Assembly (NCBI GenBank): GCA_027924585.1
Contig: BSBM01000440.1
Span: forward strand, 10,472,001-10,536,000
Reading direction: 5' to 3'
DNA from: Larix kaempferi
Lineage: Eukaryota; Streptophyta; Pinopsida; Pinales; Pinaceae
Length of the DNA: 64,000 nt
The notes beneath the pieces are model-generated. The model ran no database searches. It was not told where the DNA came from and saw only the letters and a program-made list of their open reading frames with translations. Shown one piece after another: positions 35,210 to 47,710 of the stretch; position 1 is the stretch's first letter; each line of letters starts with the position of its first letter. The translations under genes and the position numbers were made by a program.

Positions 35210-37392
35210 CACGGGTAGCACTGTGACCATGTAGGGCATGGCCAAACAAAAATTTTAACCGGTGAAAACTAAAATAAAAGCATTGAAATGGAAGGTAGGG
35301 ATGAGATTAACATCCTGCTCCTAACGGTTCGATGATCGGATGCTCGTAGCTCCCAGAATCAGCAGCTGAACTTTGAGGTGAAAACTAACCACAAAACTCC
35401 AAGTGGGTGAATAGTAAAAATGAATTGTAAATTGTAAATTTTTGTTACTATTTATAATTTTCAAAACCCACTTGTCTATAGTTTTCACCATTTAATGCTG
35501 TTTTGGATTAATACAATGTCATGGAGTAGCATTTTTTGACCAGATTTCTTCGGTGAAAGTTGTTTCCGAATGTTTTACACCTACGGCAGGTATGTTTCAC
35601 ACCTGGCATATAGGTTAGATGTCATTTCCACATGCATTATGCATTTGACCTTTTGACCACTTTCATAAACCCTACGTATGACCCCGCTTCTTAACTGACA
35701 CGTAACCTTCACACTGTTATAGAAGTGTCGTTATGTGGCAATAGGGCCTTTCCAAACATGGGTACCCTAGTTAGAAAACCATTTTCTCATTTTGGTGCCC
35801 ATGCCGTTGTTTGTCCTTAGGATTGGGAGTCCTTTGTAGTTATGTCATGACATTGCGATAAAGACTCATACTCTACTTTATCTAATGCTAGCCATCTCCC
35901 ATAAGGACTCCCCCATTTATATCAAGTTGTGACTGCATTGCATCATCCTGCTTGCTGCTTGAGCTTTGTGCCGGCTCCCGCTTACTCAGTCATTAGCCTA
36001 GTGCCTGAGCACTTTCCCTGTCGAGCCCTGTAGATCTTACATTTTCCCATCACAATTTGATGAACTTTTGACCCTGAGGGAACATCCCCCCCTGAGTGTC
36101 CACATCCTGCACACGCTTCCTTGCATTGATCATAGGTATGTTCCACTGCTTGGAACTAGTTTGCTCACTATTTGACACTCGTTCCCTCACTTGTTGTACT
36201 ATAAGCAATTTTTTTTTTCAAGCTTTCCCAAATATGAAAAAGACCAAAAAAATCAAATATTCCAAAAAGCCGGACGGGATTATGGTTACTACTCTTTGTT
36301 GGCAGCTGTTGTGTCGCCTTTGAATAGAGCATTCATTCCACTCCATACATTATGAGTCGGGACTATAGTTGGACCTTAGGAGCTGTACTTGTTTCCCAGT
36401 TTACTCCACCGATTGGTTAAGCTTCTAGTCATTATGGAGCCCTTTGTGATGCCTCCTGCATCGCACAGTTTATATTGAGTCTATGCTACCTGAGTCAACC
36501 CATCTGCTCATGCTCTTGTTCAAAGGAAGTCCTGAAACCAGAGTCAGCCACTCCTCAGATCTCTTGACTATTGCATGTCGTCCATCCTTATTGAGTCAGT
36601 CCGTTTCACCTGATTTCTTCCAAATATTTTAGCGTAGCTGGTACCTCGTGCTGGTTGATGGGGGATGCCTTAATGTCCTCCTTCTAGCGAGTCTCGTTCG
36701 GTCGACTTCAACCCATTTATTCCGGAACTTGAGGCTTAGAGTTTGGTTGAGTACCTTGAAGCTTGCAGTCATTAGTGGTAGGTTCTCTCACCATCTATAG
36801 TTTTGGGAATACATCAATGTCCCCTGATCAATGGATTCATCCTAGTGTTCGACTTCGACACATCTATTCTCACTTTGATGATTGTGCTCTATGCCTTGAT
36901 GCCCATTTTCATTATTGGTGGGTTATCTCACGTCTGTTAATGGTATACATCATTGACCGGTAATCAGACGACGTCACATCAGGTTCGATCTCAACTCCTT
37001 TACTCACTTGATGGGACTTGCACCGTCAAAGACTTGTGTAGAAGACCCCAGGCGATAGTGGCATTCAGTATGCTACTTATGACTATGACTTTACATCTGA
37101 GATATCACCTCTCATATATCAACAGTTTGTACCTCCAGTTTGCACCGGTTGTTTCCTATTCAGCAGGAGACCATATCTTACTGTAGAGGGATCATGGCTA
37201 TAATCACTTATGACATATGTATTGCCTATTCATGGCCATTGTATTAGATTGCTGTACTATACCGACATGTACTCAGGGATACTATTGTATTATGACGAGT
37301 GAGCTGCTCCTTCCACTTGTGTCTCCATCACTCAACTTCTGAGATTTATAATTTATTTCGGCCATCGTAGCATCAGTCTCTGACCTCACACA
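35210..37392. other. Element A 3' non-coding region
   Basis: About 2.2 kb between the antisense gene and the polypurine tract, without a convincing frame on either strand. Element B has a comparable but longer region with tandem arrays; none is visible here. Confidence 0.6.
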
Positions 37393-37404
37393 TTAGGGGG
37401 CATC
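37393..37404 (+). promoter_or_regulatory. Polypurine tract of element A
   Basis: TTAGGGGGCATC immediately before the LTR start TGTTAC. Element B has the related CAGGAGGCAATC at the same place. Confidence 0.75.
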
Positions 37405-38333
37405 TGTTACAAAGTAATTTTCCACCTTGTGAGCATCAACACTCTTTGGCCTAGGGGATCCATTTTACTGACTCAGATCCACTTTTTATCCTCTAGAGAC
37501 ACTATTTTCCCCTATTTTTTCCTCTGTACACTAGCTGCATCATTACAGTGGGAATACCTGTGAGTTGCATCACTATAGCCTGCGGGTAGCATGTAAAATG
37601 GTAGAAATCACTAGTTAATTACTTTTTACTCCGAAAAAGCGGTCATTGGGTGACCTTTGGCCCTCCATTTGCCCCAGAAATGCCTTGATGTGTCCTTTCA
37701 TCTACCTTTGAGAGGACTATATATTGAGCACATATGGATTATGGACGGGACGAGAAAGGAGAGCAAGAGAAATCTAGTGGATTTCTGCCCTATCTTGAGT
37801 CTACACTCATTGATCCTTGTAGTTGTGAACCCTTTATGTTCACCTTCCAAACTCATATCATAGTTTGAGTTTTACATTCCATGGAGGATTGAAGTGGTGG
37901 AGGCACAAGTGGATTGACCCGGATCTTGGTTCAGATTGGTTGCCGACAAGAGGTCGTATCACATTGTACTTCTTGTTATTTATAAATAGAAATACTCATA
38001 TTCTCATCCATCAATGTTATGAATGTGTTTATATTACATTGGGTTGTATTTACTTATAATATCATGGACCATTGCTATTGATGATGTTAATGCCGTTTAT
38101 ATATTATATGCGCTTGTTGTATATTGGCTGTCAAGACTAATTTGCAGGTTCAAGTGCACAGATTGAAAGCTCCAACGGGGATCTACATCAAACGTTTGGA
38201 TTGAGGTTGGTTATGCTCTTCATTATCTTAGCATTGTCATTTATATAGCATAGTATTGAGAATTGAGTTAATTTATGGTAGTCAGCTGTCTGTTGTGGTC
38301 CACCCCAAGCCATCAGAAGTTTTCTCCAACACA
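37405..38333 (+). repeat. Element A 3' LTR (929 bp)
   Basis: Starts TGTTACAAAGTAATTTTCCA and ends CTCCAACACA. Its reverse-complement relative is the 929-bp LTR of D (42426-43354); by eye they are well over 90% identical. A TATA box (TATAAATA, 37981-37988) lies in the middle. The end at 38333 joins directly to the interrupted gag of D. Confidence 0.9.
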
Positions 38334-40817
38334 GAAATTAGTATTGGAAGAAGACGTAGAAGTCTCATTAGATCCATAACCAGTGGCGGGAGCATGCGAA
38401 ACCATGTTTTGATGATGAGGAGGAAGGGGGTCCTTCAACACAGCTGTGCTCTGTACCAAATGCTTCGATGCTTCTTCGATTCAAGGACACAAGTGAGTAA
38501 GATGATCTTCCCCACAAAGCTTACAAGGGAATTTCACCTTACGCCTAGGTTTACGGTCCTCACCAGCATTTCTGCCTTCCCAAGGGGGGTTGGCATTCTC
38601 CTTACGAGGGGTATTGCGATTGATATTATTGTTCCCATTATTTCCACCCTTACGGTTATTTCTACCCTTCTTCTTACCAACAGGCTGTTGGTTTCCCAAT
38701 GGTTTAGTCGTTTGCACAGTGTGTACATCGGACGATGGGGTGGAAGTGGACAAGGTGTGAACTTGTCCAGGAGTAGACTGGTTTAGAGAAAATTTTTGCA
38801 TTTGATTAGCCACCAAATATACAGGGAGAGTACTTGTGGATCCCACAATGCCATCGGCATGCGGTCCAGGAACTGTCTTGGGCTCATGTATTGTTCGCGG
38901 TGCGTCAGGGATGATGTTGTACAATATGCAAGACTGAGAGTATAGTAAATCCAACTGCTGGAATTTTAAGATGGCTTGTTCCTCAGTCATAATATCGGCC
39001 ATCGAAACGTCCTTAGCAATATATGGGAGTAGAGACTTGAGGAACCATTCCAACAGAAACTCTGTAGGAATGTTGGCTTTCACTAGTTGCTTCCATCTAC
39101 GCCACTCTTGAACGTGGTCAAAAATATGCGTGGCCTTATTCTGATGGAAGGTAGACAAAAGTTCAGTACCAGTATTGTAACGAACCGGAAACTGGAAATG
39201 ATCCAAGAAAACAAAAGCGATCTCATTGAATCCCCTATAAGTGTTCCCTGACAACTCAACATACCACTTCGCATTTGCCCCCGTGAGGGTGCATTGAAAT
39301 AGTTGTAATCTAATGGAATCATGATTCAACGAGTTGGAAGAGCACCAAAGGTAAAACGTTGTGACATGATCACCCGGATCCTCACCACCTTTTCCCTCGA
39401 ACTTAGGAATGTTTGAAGGAAGTTTGGTAGGAACCGGAGGCCAACTATGGTCGTGACACACTGGATCATTCGTGAGCTTAGAAAGATCCGGAAGATTCTA
39501 ATGTGCAAGGAACGGGAGCTACAGCTGGAAAGCTTGATTATAAGCTCCCACAAAAGGTTGATTATAAGAACCTGAAGGATAGGAAGGACCAAATGCTTGA
39601 CCATGAGCATTAAACTGTTGATTACACGGTCCTGACGGACCATAAGTGTGACCATGGACATAAGGTTGATAACCTCCCCTGACTTGACCCATATGAGAGT
39701 AAGTAGGTATATATGTGTTTTGAGCCCCATATTGAGGTGGGTTGTACTGATGGCAAGCACCGATAGTATTGTAGTAAGGGTTGCCACCATAAGTATGGGG
39801 CATATACGTACTATTCGTAGCGGGAACCGTGTTGTAATAACCAGGATTATAGGGTATGTTCCCACCCCCAGTGTAAGTGTTAGGATTTGCGTGAGTAGTC
39901 GTGTGGTGACCATAAGCATGACATGTATTCCCAGCCCCAACATTAGTGTTACTAGTAGTAGTAATGGTGGCGTTATGACCATGTGGATAAGGTATATTCC
40001 CACCTCCTACATTAGTATTACTAGTAGCGGCAGCGGATGTAAAAGTATGCGGTATATGTCCACCACCGTGGTTGGGAGGAGTGTTAACATTTGCGAAAGT
40101 GGTCGTAGGTTGACAAGTAGCGACATGTGTATTAGGTGGTAGATGGCGAGTCGGGTTGCGAACAATGTTCCTATTAGGTTGGGTAGTCCTAGGAGGCGGT
40201 CGTCTTCCAACATTAGCATTGTTAGGAGGAATGTGACCGATCCCCATACTATGTGTGTGAGTGGACAACGTGGTGCCCCTAGCGAGGGTATTACCCCCAA
40301 TGGGTGCAATGTGTCTAACACCATGACTAGTGCTAGCATGACTACCAAAAGTAGTGGAAGGATAAAATGTGTTGTAATTAGGCATACCAAAAGAGAATGC
40401 AGTAGGGTTGATCGTAGGACCTGTGTCGTCATGTAACTCTGGAATCCCGTATATATAATTATGTGGAAACAAAGGATCGAACGGGTTGTCCTCAGGTGGA
40501 TTTGGAACAAACAAACTAGGTTGAGTCTCGGGTGGATCCGGACCAAACAAACTAGGATGGGTCTCAGGTGGATCACTCCCCCACACCTCACGAGGAGTAG
40601 GGGTGTCTGAAGTGTGCTTGACTCTACTCGATGGAGTTGTAGGGATTTCTTCAGTATCAGAGTGTGCAACAGTCATGATGTCTAGGACGTATGTCTCGTA
40701 AGAATCTGAAGACTTAGAGGGAGCCCGCCGGTGTCCCCTAGCAACACGGCGTGAAAGCTCGACCGGTTGTAAACCATCCAATCGAAGGGATCGGCAGAGA
40801 GTAGGACTTTGTGCCAC
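38334..40817 (-). pseudogene. Element D gag, truncated by the A LTR
   Basis: One reading frame from about 40817 to 38334 with TAG at 39521 and 39500 and TGA at 38483. The N-terminal half is Pro/Asn/Thr/Gly-rich with repeated NTNVGGGNIPY-like motifs. Then comes the capsid-like core PTKLPSNIPKFEGKGGEDPG, FYLWCSSNSLNHDSIRLQLF, WYVELSG, and a knuckle CKLCGEDHLTHLCP (38525-38484). The core matches element B gag. The coding frame still reads on after the TGA to the exact joint with the A LTR. 40817 is GTG; no in-frame ATG lies between it and an upstream TGA, so the true start is unclear. Confidence 0.85.
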
Positions 40818-42403
40818 GATATCCCCGGAGAGAATATAAAATCACAGCGTCCCCTAATGGGCAAACTATCGATCAAAAACAGTAAATCAAAAGCACACAC
40901 CTAGAGAAACTATAGCCAAGAGCAGGCAAACAGAGTGGCTAAATGAGCGCCCGACACTAGAGCCGGTATGTCTCTCCTAGGAGAGGCTTGAGACTCCCAA
41001 ACTATAGCCGGAGGTAACATAATCAGTTATAGAGGCACCCAGGCTTCACTGCGTGCAAAGGGCTGTAACCCTCGGCAACAAACAACTGTGCTTTCCAACC
41101 TCTATTTGACTCAGGACACAAATAGTATAACCACTGCAAGTACCCTATACGATACCTAGGTAAAGCAACTATGGTCACCGCAGTATAACCAATGCTCAGG
41201 GGAACAATCGCAAGTGGGATCCATCGTATGGGTAGGGTAGCTAATCCTGAAACTCAAGAGGTTCAAATCCCCCAAGAGTCCCCAGATACAAACAAACTCT
41301 GGAAATATCTCCCACGTTCAGCTGGTATTGGAGGGATATCTCCACAACCAACCTCCCGTGACCTCGTGCTTAACTCTGGTCTGAGTAGATCTTCCTGAGA
41401 ACACCGATGTATACCATGGATTTCACCACTCCCTGGTCAGACACATAATGTTTTGTCTAGTAGTCTTGGATTGTTTACTCACAATGATCTATTCCAAGAC
41501 CCTAAACCTATGCTAGTTGGTGTACCCTATAAATAAAATCGTTCTAATCAATTTTAAGATTAAGCGTTAATTTTAATGGCTGTGGTTACTCAAAGGATAT
41601 GGTCGTGAAACTAGTAATGTATATGACTCAATAGTATGAAAAATCGTCAAACCCTAGACTCATCTATCCAATAAAAACAATGCCACTAACATGCAAAATC
41701 AATCCAACAGTTTCGAAATAAAAAATTCAACTCTTTTATATTTTCAATGCACAAGCAGAACCTAAATGAAAGTAGAAAGCACTCAATGCAAAATGCGGTA
41801 CATGAAAGTAATTTTTTTTTTTTTTTGTATTTTCACTTATAAACAAAAGGAAAATGCAAAACTATGTTTTTTTGTATTTTTCAATATAATGGAATGAAAA
41901 ATGCAAGCAAAATCCTACTATTCAGTTACAGAAATGCAAGGAAGATCACTCAGACAACCTAGCAGATCCTAAACAGTAAGACTCAGCCAATGGAATGAGC
42001 TCACAAATTAAAAATGGGTAAAAATCAATGAGGCTCAAAAACAAGAGAAAAGAGGAGTTCTAGTCACAAACAAGGCTTGTAACAGTCAGGAACAAGGCCG
42101 AAGAAGACTTAGGAACACTTAGAATCAACCCATCAACAACCAAAGCCAGAGTTGTACACTACTATCGAAGGAAAACTTGCGAATACCCGTGGGCTATAGT
42201 TCAGACAGAAGCGGGTAGACGTGGGCAAAGCTAAGCTCACCTGTGGGTAGGGAAAAGAAAATGAGCAACCAAAGATTCCAATGGCTCAGAGAAAGGGGGT
42301 TTTCTATAGAGTATCCTAATGGCCAATTAATGACACAGAGCTTCAACAAACAACAACTCTAAATAAGGGATAATGCTCAAGAAATCCCCAAAAATGGATG
42401 CTG
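40818..42403 (-). other. Element D leader (PBS to gag)
   Basis: Non-coding in all frames. It contains an A/T homopolymer run near 41810-41827 and, near 42180-42250, the motif (minus) TATAGCCCACGGGTA, which also occurs upstream of the antisense gene of element A (plus, 35203-35217). Confidence 0.6.
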
Positions 42404-42421
42404 TCCCCAACGGAGTTTCCA
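42404..42421 (-). promoter_or_regulatory. Primer binding site of element D
   Basis: Minus strand TGGAAACTCCGTTGGGGA, four bases after the LTR end. It aligns with the B PBS TGGCGACTCCGCTGGG with three changes in the shared part, so the same tRNA (tRNA-Arg, as in Ogre/Tat elements) is likely. Confidence 0.75.
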
Positions 42422-42425
42422 TTTC

Positions 42426-43354
42426 TGTATTGGAGAAAACTTCCTATGGCTTGGGGTGGACCACAATAGACAGCTGACTACCAGAAATTAACTCAATTCT
42501 CAATACTATGCTATATAAATGACAATGCTAAGATAATGAAGAGCATAACCAACCTCGATCCAAACATTTGATGTAGATCCCCGTTGGAGCTTTCAATCCG
42601 TGCACTTGAACCTGCAAATTAGTCTTAACAGCCAATATACAACAAGCGCATATAATATATAAACAACATTAACATCATCAGTAGTAATGGTCCATGATAT
42701 TATAAGTAAATGCAACCCAATGTAATATAAACACATTCACAACATTGATGGACGAGAATACGAGTATTTCTATTAATAAATAACAAGAAGTACAATGTGA
42801 TATGACCTCTTGTCGACAACCAATCTGAACCAAGATCCGGGTCAATCCACTTATGCCTCCACCACTTCAATCCTCCATGGAATGGCAAACTCAAACTATG
42901 ATAGGATTTTGGAAGGTGAACATAAATGGTTCACAACTACAAGGATCAATGAGTGTAGACTCAAGATAGGGCAGAAATCCACTAGAGTTCTATTGCTCTC
43001 CTTTCTCCTCTCGTCCATAAGCCATATGTGCTCAATATATAGTCCTCTCAAAGGAAGATGAAAGGACACATCGAGGCGTTTCTGGGTCAAATGGAGGGCC
43101 AAAGGTCACCCAATGATCACTTTTTGGGAGTAAAAAGTAATTAACTAGTGATTTCTACCATTTTACATGCTACTCGTAGGATAAAGTTATGCAACTCGTG
43201 GGTATGCCCACTGTAATGATGCAGCTAGCGTACAGAGGAAAAAATTGGGAAAAATAGTGTCTTTGTAGGATAAAAAGTGGATCTGAGTCAGTAAAATGGA
43301 TCCACTAGGCCAAAGAGTGTTGATGCTCACAAGGTGGAATATTACGTTGTAACA
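42426..43354 (-). repeat. Element D 5' LTR (929 bp)
   Basis: Minus strand starts TGTTACAACGTAATATTCCA at 43354 and ends CTCCAATACA at 42426. Length is identical to the A LTR. The short frames that both LTRs share (for example 42894-42700) follow from LTR homology and are not genes. Confidence 0.9.
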
Positions 43355-45009
43355 CCTATTCATCAAAGAACCATTCAAAGACTTAGCCCTATTCATCAAG
43401 GGACAATTCAAGGACATTATACCAATGGAAATACAAATGTGTAGAAGCATATTCAATGAACACATAGGAATGAAACATTATCCACACACATAGAATGGGA
43501 CACATCAACATATCTCTCCTAGGAATATTGATGAAATAACATGCAGAGACTTAGCCCCATTCCTCGAGCAGGGTAACTAACACACACAACATAAATTAGC
43601 CATGTTATCACATAGTGGAATGAAATAATGTCTTCACACATATCTATCATGCATAATTTAGCTTCCACCATACAATCAATAATGAAACATTGTAGGACAC
43701 AGGATAACATGATTCAAAGCACATAAAACACTTATCTTTTTCCTTGAATCTCCAAGCAAACTAGCTATGGAATGCAACGTTCCAACCCAACCATAGGTCT
43801 CTTCCCAACCTGTATTATTTCATCACTGAGAGACCACCCCCGAGATGGGGCTATGTATCCACTAAGGATGGACTAGGCAAGCTCACTCACAGCCTTGGTT
43901 CATAGTCAATCAGGGTCATCCAAGTCATAGTTGATTTGTCAAGCAAGTGTGGAGGAAGGTAAGGGTTTTCTAAGTCAATAAACTCATCTAGAGAGATATA
44001 GACATATCCAAATACCCTCAGAAAGTTCAGGAACCCCCATCACCTCCACTCTCAGCCTAAGTAAGGTCCCCTTCTCTGTTTCTCAGTCCCTAGGGTACCC
44101 CTTCCCTTAGCACTGACCTGGTAGGTGTCGCTGATCCTAACTGTTATATCAAGGTAATTGATCCCTCTCTGACTCTATCATGTAGTCCACACCCTCTTGG
44201 CCTATTCTGCCTGCGATCTGCACTCGGATCTTCCTTCACGTTGCGGCCGAATGGATCTATCCCACAACATGGTCTCGACTATCCAATCCGGTTCTCTCAT
44301 GAGATTCTGGGTGTCTAAACCTCTTAGTTTTCGCTCCAAGGTTCGGGTCTATGGATCCTTTATCTAATTCCACCTCCCACACAAGTTTTCTGATCGATTT
44401 TGGCTCTACAAATCGCGACCTACCTCCAGATCGCGATTTCGGTTCTTTTTTCTCTCTACTTTGTCTATGATGTGTAATAATTGAGGCTAGATGGTCAACA
44501 ATGGGATAGGGATTAGGGTGAGCGAATTCCCAGTAGTAGAGTGGCTTATGAGATAAGCGATCAGAGTCCCATACCCTACCTTATGGTTTTCAGGGTTGTC
44601 CCATACTCCATCGAATTCATGAACAATGCTCTTCACCCACTTCCTTATAGCAGCATTCAATGGTATCTAGGACAATCAAACAGGTTCTCAAGGTGACATA
44701 TGGAAGCCTAGGGTTCCATCCCACAACCCCCTCACCACTCCCTAGTGTATACACATAGCCCCCTCATTTAGTTGCATCCATATCCAACCCTTGGTATTTT
44801 TTATTTATATGCTATCATTTACATCATTTACATTTTTCATGGATTACTAGCACATGGTTACCATAATACCAAATACTTGCCTCTTCAAGGCCGAGCATCC
44901 ACTAGTGGGGCCTTGGCCTTGAGCTCCAAGCTAGGAATCATACATCACATGCATACAATGTTTACATTACAGCCAAAATATCCTAAGGGTCAAAATGAGG
45001 GACATTACA
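43355..45009 (-). repeat. Element C 5' LTR, outer part
   Basis: Matches 24259-25968 of the left LTR from CCTATTCAT through GGACATTACA. It starts exactly at the D LTR edge and ends at the target duplication TTCAT (45010-45014). Confidence 0.9.
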
Positions 45010-45098
45010 TTCATGTAGATTTTTTCTTCCAGGTCCCCATATAGGAACGTTGTCTTCACATCCATCTGCTCTAATTCAAGATCAAAAGCAACAACAAT
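45010..45098 (-). pseudogene. Copia element E: RT segment between C and B
   Basis: Minus strand encodes IVVAFDLELEQMDVKTTFL and YGDLEEKIYM, a textbook Copia RT block, with an intact reading frame. Its right end (ACAAT, 45094-45098) is the left target duplication of element B, and its left end (TTCAT) the right one of element C. Confidence 0.9.
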
Positions 45099-45793
45099 TG
45101 TTAACACCTAAAAAGTGCTCACTAGCTCATTCCCTTATTCACATGACCCATTTGTCCACTTTTCCACCATCTGAGCCTCTGAAACCAACAAAAGGTCACC
45201 AAAAGACCTTAGTACACCCCTTTTTCCATTAAAAAATATTATTTTTCCTGAAAAAGCATAAAAAACCCTCAAAAAGGGTCCAAATTCCCAAAAAATATTA
45301 AAAAGGGAATTAAAATATTATTTTTATTCAAAAAAGGAAAAATGAGGGAAAAGTACCTAAACCATGTTGGTCAATACCATTTGGTTTCCACAAAACCACA
45401 AATGGTATTCCCCACCACCAAAACCTATAAAAAGGCGGTAGGGGCTCCTCATTTCACATCCATCCATTATCTCATCCTTATGCTGCTGAAATCTCCCTTG
45501 AGCATTTTAGCCATTGTAGCAACCTTGGAGAAAGGACCCATTGGAGATTGGAGCTGCTCACCATTGGAGCCATTCAAACAACCTTCATCACTTGGAGGTA
45601 TTGTTCTTGCAAGCATTTGCTTGCCCCATTGTTAATACAAAAATTATTTTTTATCTTTCTTGTTCTTGTTCTTTAATTCAAAATGCACATGCTAGTTTAG
45701 ATTTAGTTTATTGTTATTTATTTCTATTGAAACTGCTGCTACTAGTTAGCAGGTGCCCATAGCACTAAGCCTGGTTGCAAAACCGGGCCAACA
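45099..45793 (+). repeat. Element B 5' LTR
   Basis: TGTTAACACCTAAAAAGTGC ... ACCGGGCCAACA. A TATA box lies at 45426-45433 (CCTATAAAAAGG), giving U3 of ~330-360 bp. It is identical to the 3' LTR except for about seven substitutions and has the same length. Confidence 0.95.
45426..45433 (+). promoter_or_regulatory. TATA box of the B LTR
   Basis: TATAAAAA in CCTATAAAAAGGCGG. The 3' LTR has the same box at the equivalent site. Transcription would start about 30 bp downstream. Confidence 0.7.
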
Positions 45794-45798
45794 GTTTT

Positions 45799-45814
45799 TG
45801 GCGACTCCGCTGGG
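45799..45814 (+). promoter_or_regulatory. Primer binding site of element B
   Basis: TGGCGACTCCGCTGGG, five bases after the LTR end. From memory this is the PBS seen in Ogre/Tat-type elements and attributed to tRNA-Arg. Confidence 0.85.
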
Positions 45815-46029
45815 TTTTGAACAATAGATCTCTAGTTTTGCTTTTAATCTTAGTTTTTTATTAGTTTTTAACCTTTAGATCCATAGATCTGCCATCTTAG
45901 ACAGCAGATCCATTGCTGCTCTAATTTTTGGCCACATCTATTGCCATTAACAGCCCTGAATTCACAATTTTCGGGTTCGTTTTTCGGCTTCCGTGCACAG
46001 CTTACGCCTCGCGGTTTTTAGCCTGACAG

Positions 46030-46304
46030 TCGCGCGGTCCATCGCGGCTTTTGGCCTTTTTTCCGCGCGGTTCACCGCGGCTTTGTCGCCGGTTTCCGCA
46101 CTGCACATCGCGGCATCACGGTCATTTACCGCGCTGCACATCGCGACTGCGCTGCCCTTTTCCGCGCGGTTCACCGCGACTTCGCGGCCTATTTGCGCGC
46201 CGCACACCGCGGCTTCGCGGACATTTTCCGCGCGGTCCATCGCGACTGTGCGACCGAAACCCGCGCGGTCCATCGCGGCTTTTCTGTCAAAACCCGCGCT
46301 GCTG
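46030..46304. repeat. 33-bp CGCG-hairpin tandem array in the 5' leader
   Basis: About eight units of 33 bp, consensus CCGCGCGGTTCACCGCGGCTT plus a variable T-rich or CGCGG-containing spacer. Each unit holds two CGCG-containing arms around a short centre (GGTTCA, GGTCCA, CTGCACA), so it can fold back. Since 33 is divisible by three, open frames appear on both strands (45962-46340), but they lack coding character. A second array of the same unit length lies at 56868-57075. Confidence 0.85.
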
Positions 46305-47600
46305 ATTTTTTCATTCGGCCATTCCGATTTTAAAAATTAATTTTTACTGTACTTCTTGCCCACATAGCACATTTTTTACAGTATTAAATTCTGCATATTT
46401 TACAGCTTTGAATTTTTTTTTACTATTTAAAAGGCATATCTAGAAATCTTTTTAAAAATTTTCAAGAAAGTGAAAGAAAGACTCATTTTGCATTTTTATC
46501 TAGATTAAAATTTTTCCTGTTTACTTCTTTAAAATCTTGCCCTTAGTAATTTACTTGAAAAAAGAAATCCATTTATTTCTTTTAAAGAAGTTTATTATTT
46601 GCTTTCATAATTCAAAAGATTCTTTGTTGTTTGAGTTGATATTTGCAAAGCAATTTAATTTCTATTTATTTGAAAAAGTCATAAAAATTTGCTTTTCTAT
46701 TTTTCAAAAGCCCTTTTGTTTTTTGAAAATTTCCTGTAAAGCATTTCCCTTTTTCAATTTCAGTTTACAAATACCTCACGAGCACTCACTCGATCACTTA
46801 ATTGAACTAAGCCTTAAAACATACCCTAATTTCAACACACTTTTAACCCCACTTGGGGAACACTAAAAGAACTTTTGTAGCTAGGTAGTATTGGGGGGAT
46901 AGGTGTTCCAATAACACCCCTCAGTTATTACATCTGAGACATAGAAGTTGTCCAATTAGGGAGCTAAAATCTCTTAGTACTTTTTGGCGCGGTCACAACC
47001 GGTTTGTGGGAAGGCCTCTCCCCTAGGAGGGTTGAAGTCGCGAGGATGGTTCCGGAAGCCTGAGTGGAATACCGAAATCCATTCAGTAACCGAAGGGCTA
47101 CCATTCGCAGTTCTCGGGATATCCCTGTATTGGGATATTGCGATCAAAGGACCAAACGGAAGATTTACCTTTTCTCGACGCGTCATGAACGGAGTATCCT
47201 AGTAGCCTTTCTTTAGGATTGATTACCCGGTGTCCGTCCCGGTAGGGGGATATCTAGCCGTTGTCTCAACATTCATATTGTCTGACTTGGATTTCATCAC
47301 CTTGCAGAGGATATCGTTTGTTTGAGTCACAATACTTTTAGTTAGGTGTTTGCATGCTTCAACCCACCTTTGGTCTAGTTACACCTATTTTTTCTAGAAG
47401 CCGTTTGCATGTTGGTACTCTGACCATTTGTTGCATTCCTCCACTTATTGTAGCACAGCTGCTAGAATAAGTGCCTTTTTTGAGGTTGATTTTTTGGCCT
47501 GAGAGCCTTCTTTTTTCACTCCCCTTCTTGCACCCTTGGTTGCATTAGGGTTTTGAGTCTTTTATATATATATCACCACCTGATACTTAAACAATTTTTT
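46305..47600. other. Element B leader, remainder
   Basis: AT-rich section (46305-46860), then mixed sequence to the gag frame. The plus frame 46537-46866 is low-complexity Phe/Lys-rich and not recognised. No splice site can be assigned, although TGAGAATTTTAG at about 47626 resembles an acceptor just before coding-like sequence. Confidence 0.5.
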
Positions 47601-47710
47601 TACACAAAAACTTAATTCTCACCATTGAGAATTTTAGACGCTCTCGTCGTCTACAGGGAGAATTCCCAGAGTTTAGTCCACTTGGCTCTCCACGTCACGG
47701 ATGCAGAGCC

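Larger units (their letters stand above)
30273..38333 (+). mobile_element. Element A: Tat-like Gypsy, 3' part only
   Basis: Holds RT-RNH-INT (30280-33059), a second RNase H (33171-33600), an antisense PMD gene (35048-33896), a 3' non-coding region, a polypurine tract and a 929-bp LTR. The 5' LTR, leader, gag and protease are absent: the element begins mid-pol at the junction with the C LTR stub. It is the same family as element D (equal LTR length, inverted orientation) and a relative of element B. Confidence 0.85.
38334..43354 (-). mobile_element. Element D: Tat-like Gypsy, 5' part only (minus)
   Basis: Contains, in minus orientation, the 5' LTR (43354-42426), PBS (42421-42404), a 1.6-kb leader and gag (to 38334). 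Pol and the 3' LTR are missing. It inserted in the 5' LTR of element C: the sequence right of its LTR (CCTAT, 43355) continues the C LTR exactly as at 24259 in the left copy, so CCTAT is the probable target duplication. Confidence 0.85.
21790..45009 (-). mobile_element. Element C: LARD-like non-autonomous LTR retrotransposon (with nested insertions)
   Basis: Minus-oriented. The left (3') LTR is 21790-25968, the internal domain 25969-30252, and the right (5') LTR is split into 30253-30272 and 43355-45009 by Tat-like elements A and D. It has a polypurine tract beside the left LTR, an initiator-Met type PBS beside the right one, TGTAATGTCC...TGACA-type ends, and the TSD TTCAT. LTRs of ~4.2 kb with a 4.3-kb internal domain lacking pol fit the LARD description (large LTRs and a non-coding interior). 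Only a broken gag tail remains, so mobilisation must have depended on an autonomous partner. Confidence 0.85.

Noticed and set aside
37657-38059. Two small frames in the A LTR that recur in the D LTR
   Set aside because: Their conservation reflects LTR homology as DNA. They lie across the TATA region, and no protein family matches.
39648-40436. Plus-strand frames opposite the D gag
   Set aside because: They are shadows of the Asn/Thr/Gly-rich gag repeats on the other strand.
45962-46340. Three overlapping Arg/Ala-rich frames on both strands
   Set aside because: 33-bp repeats are divisible by three, so frames remain open by repetition. Composition follows CGCG and not coding constraint.
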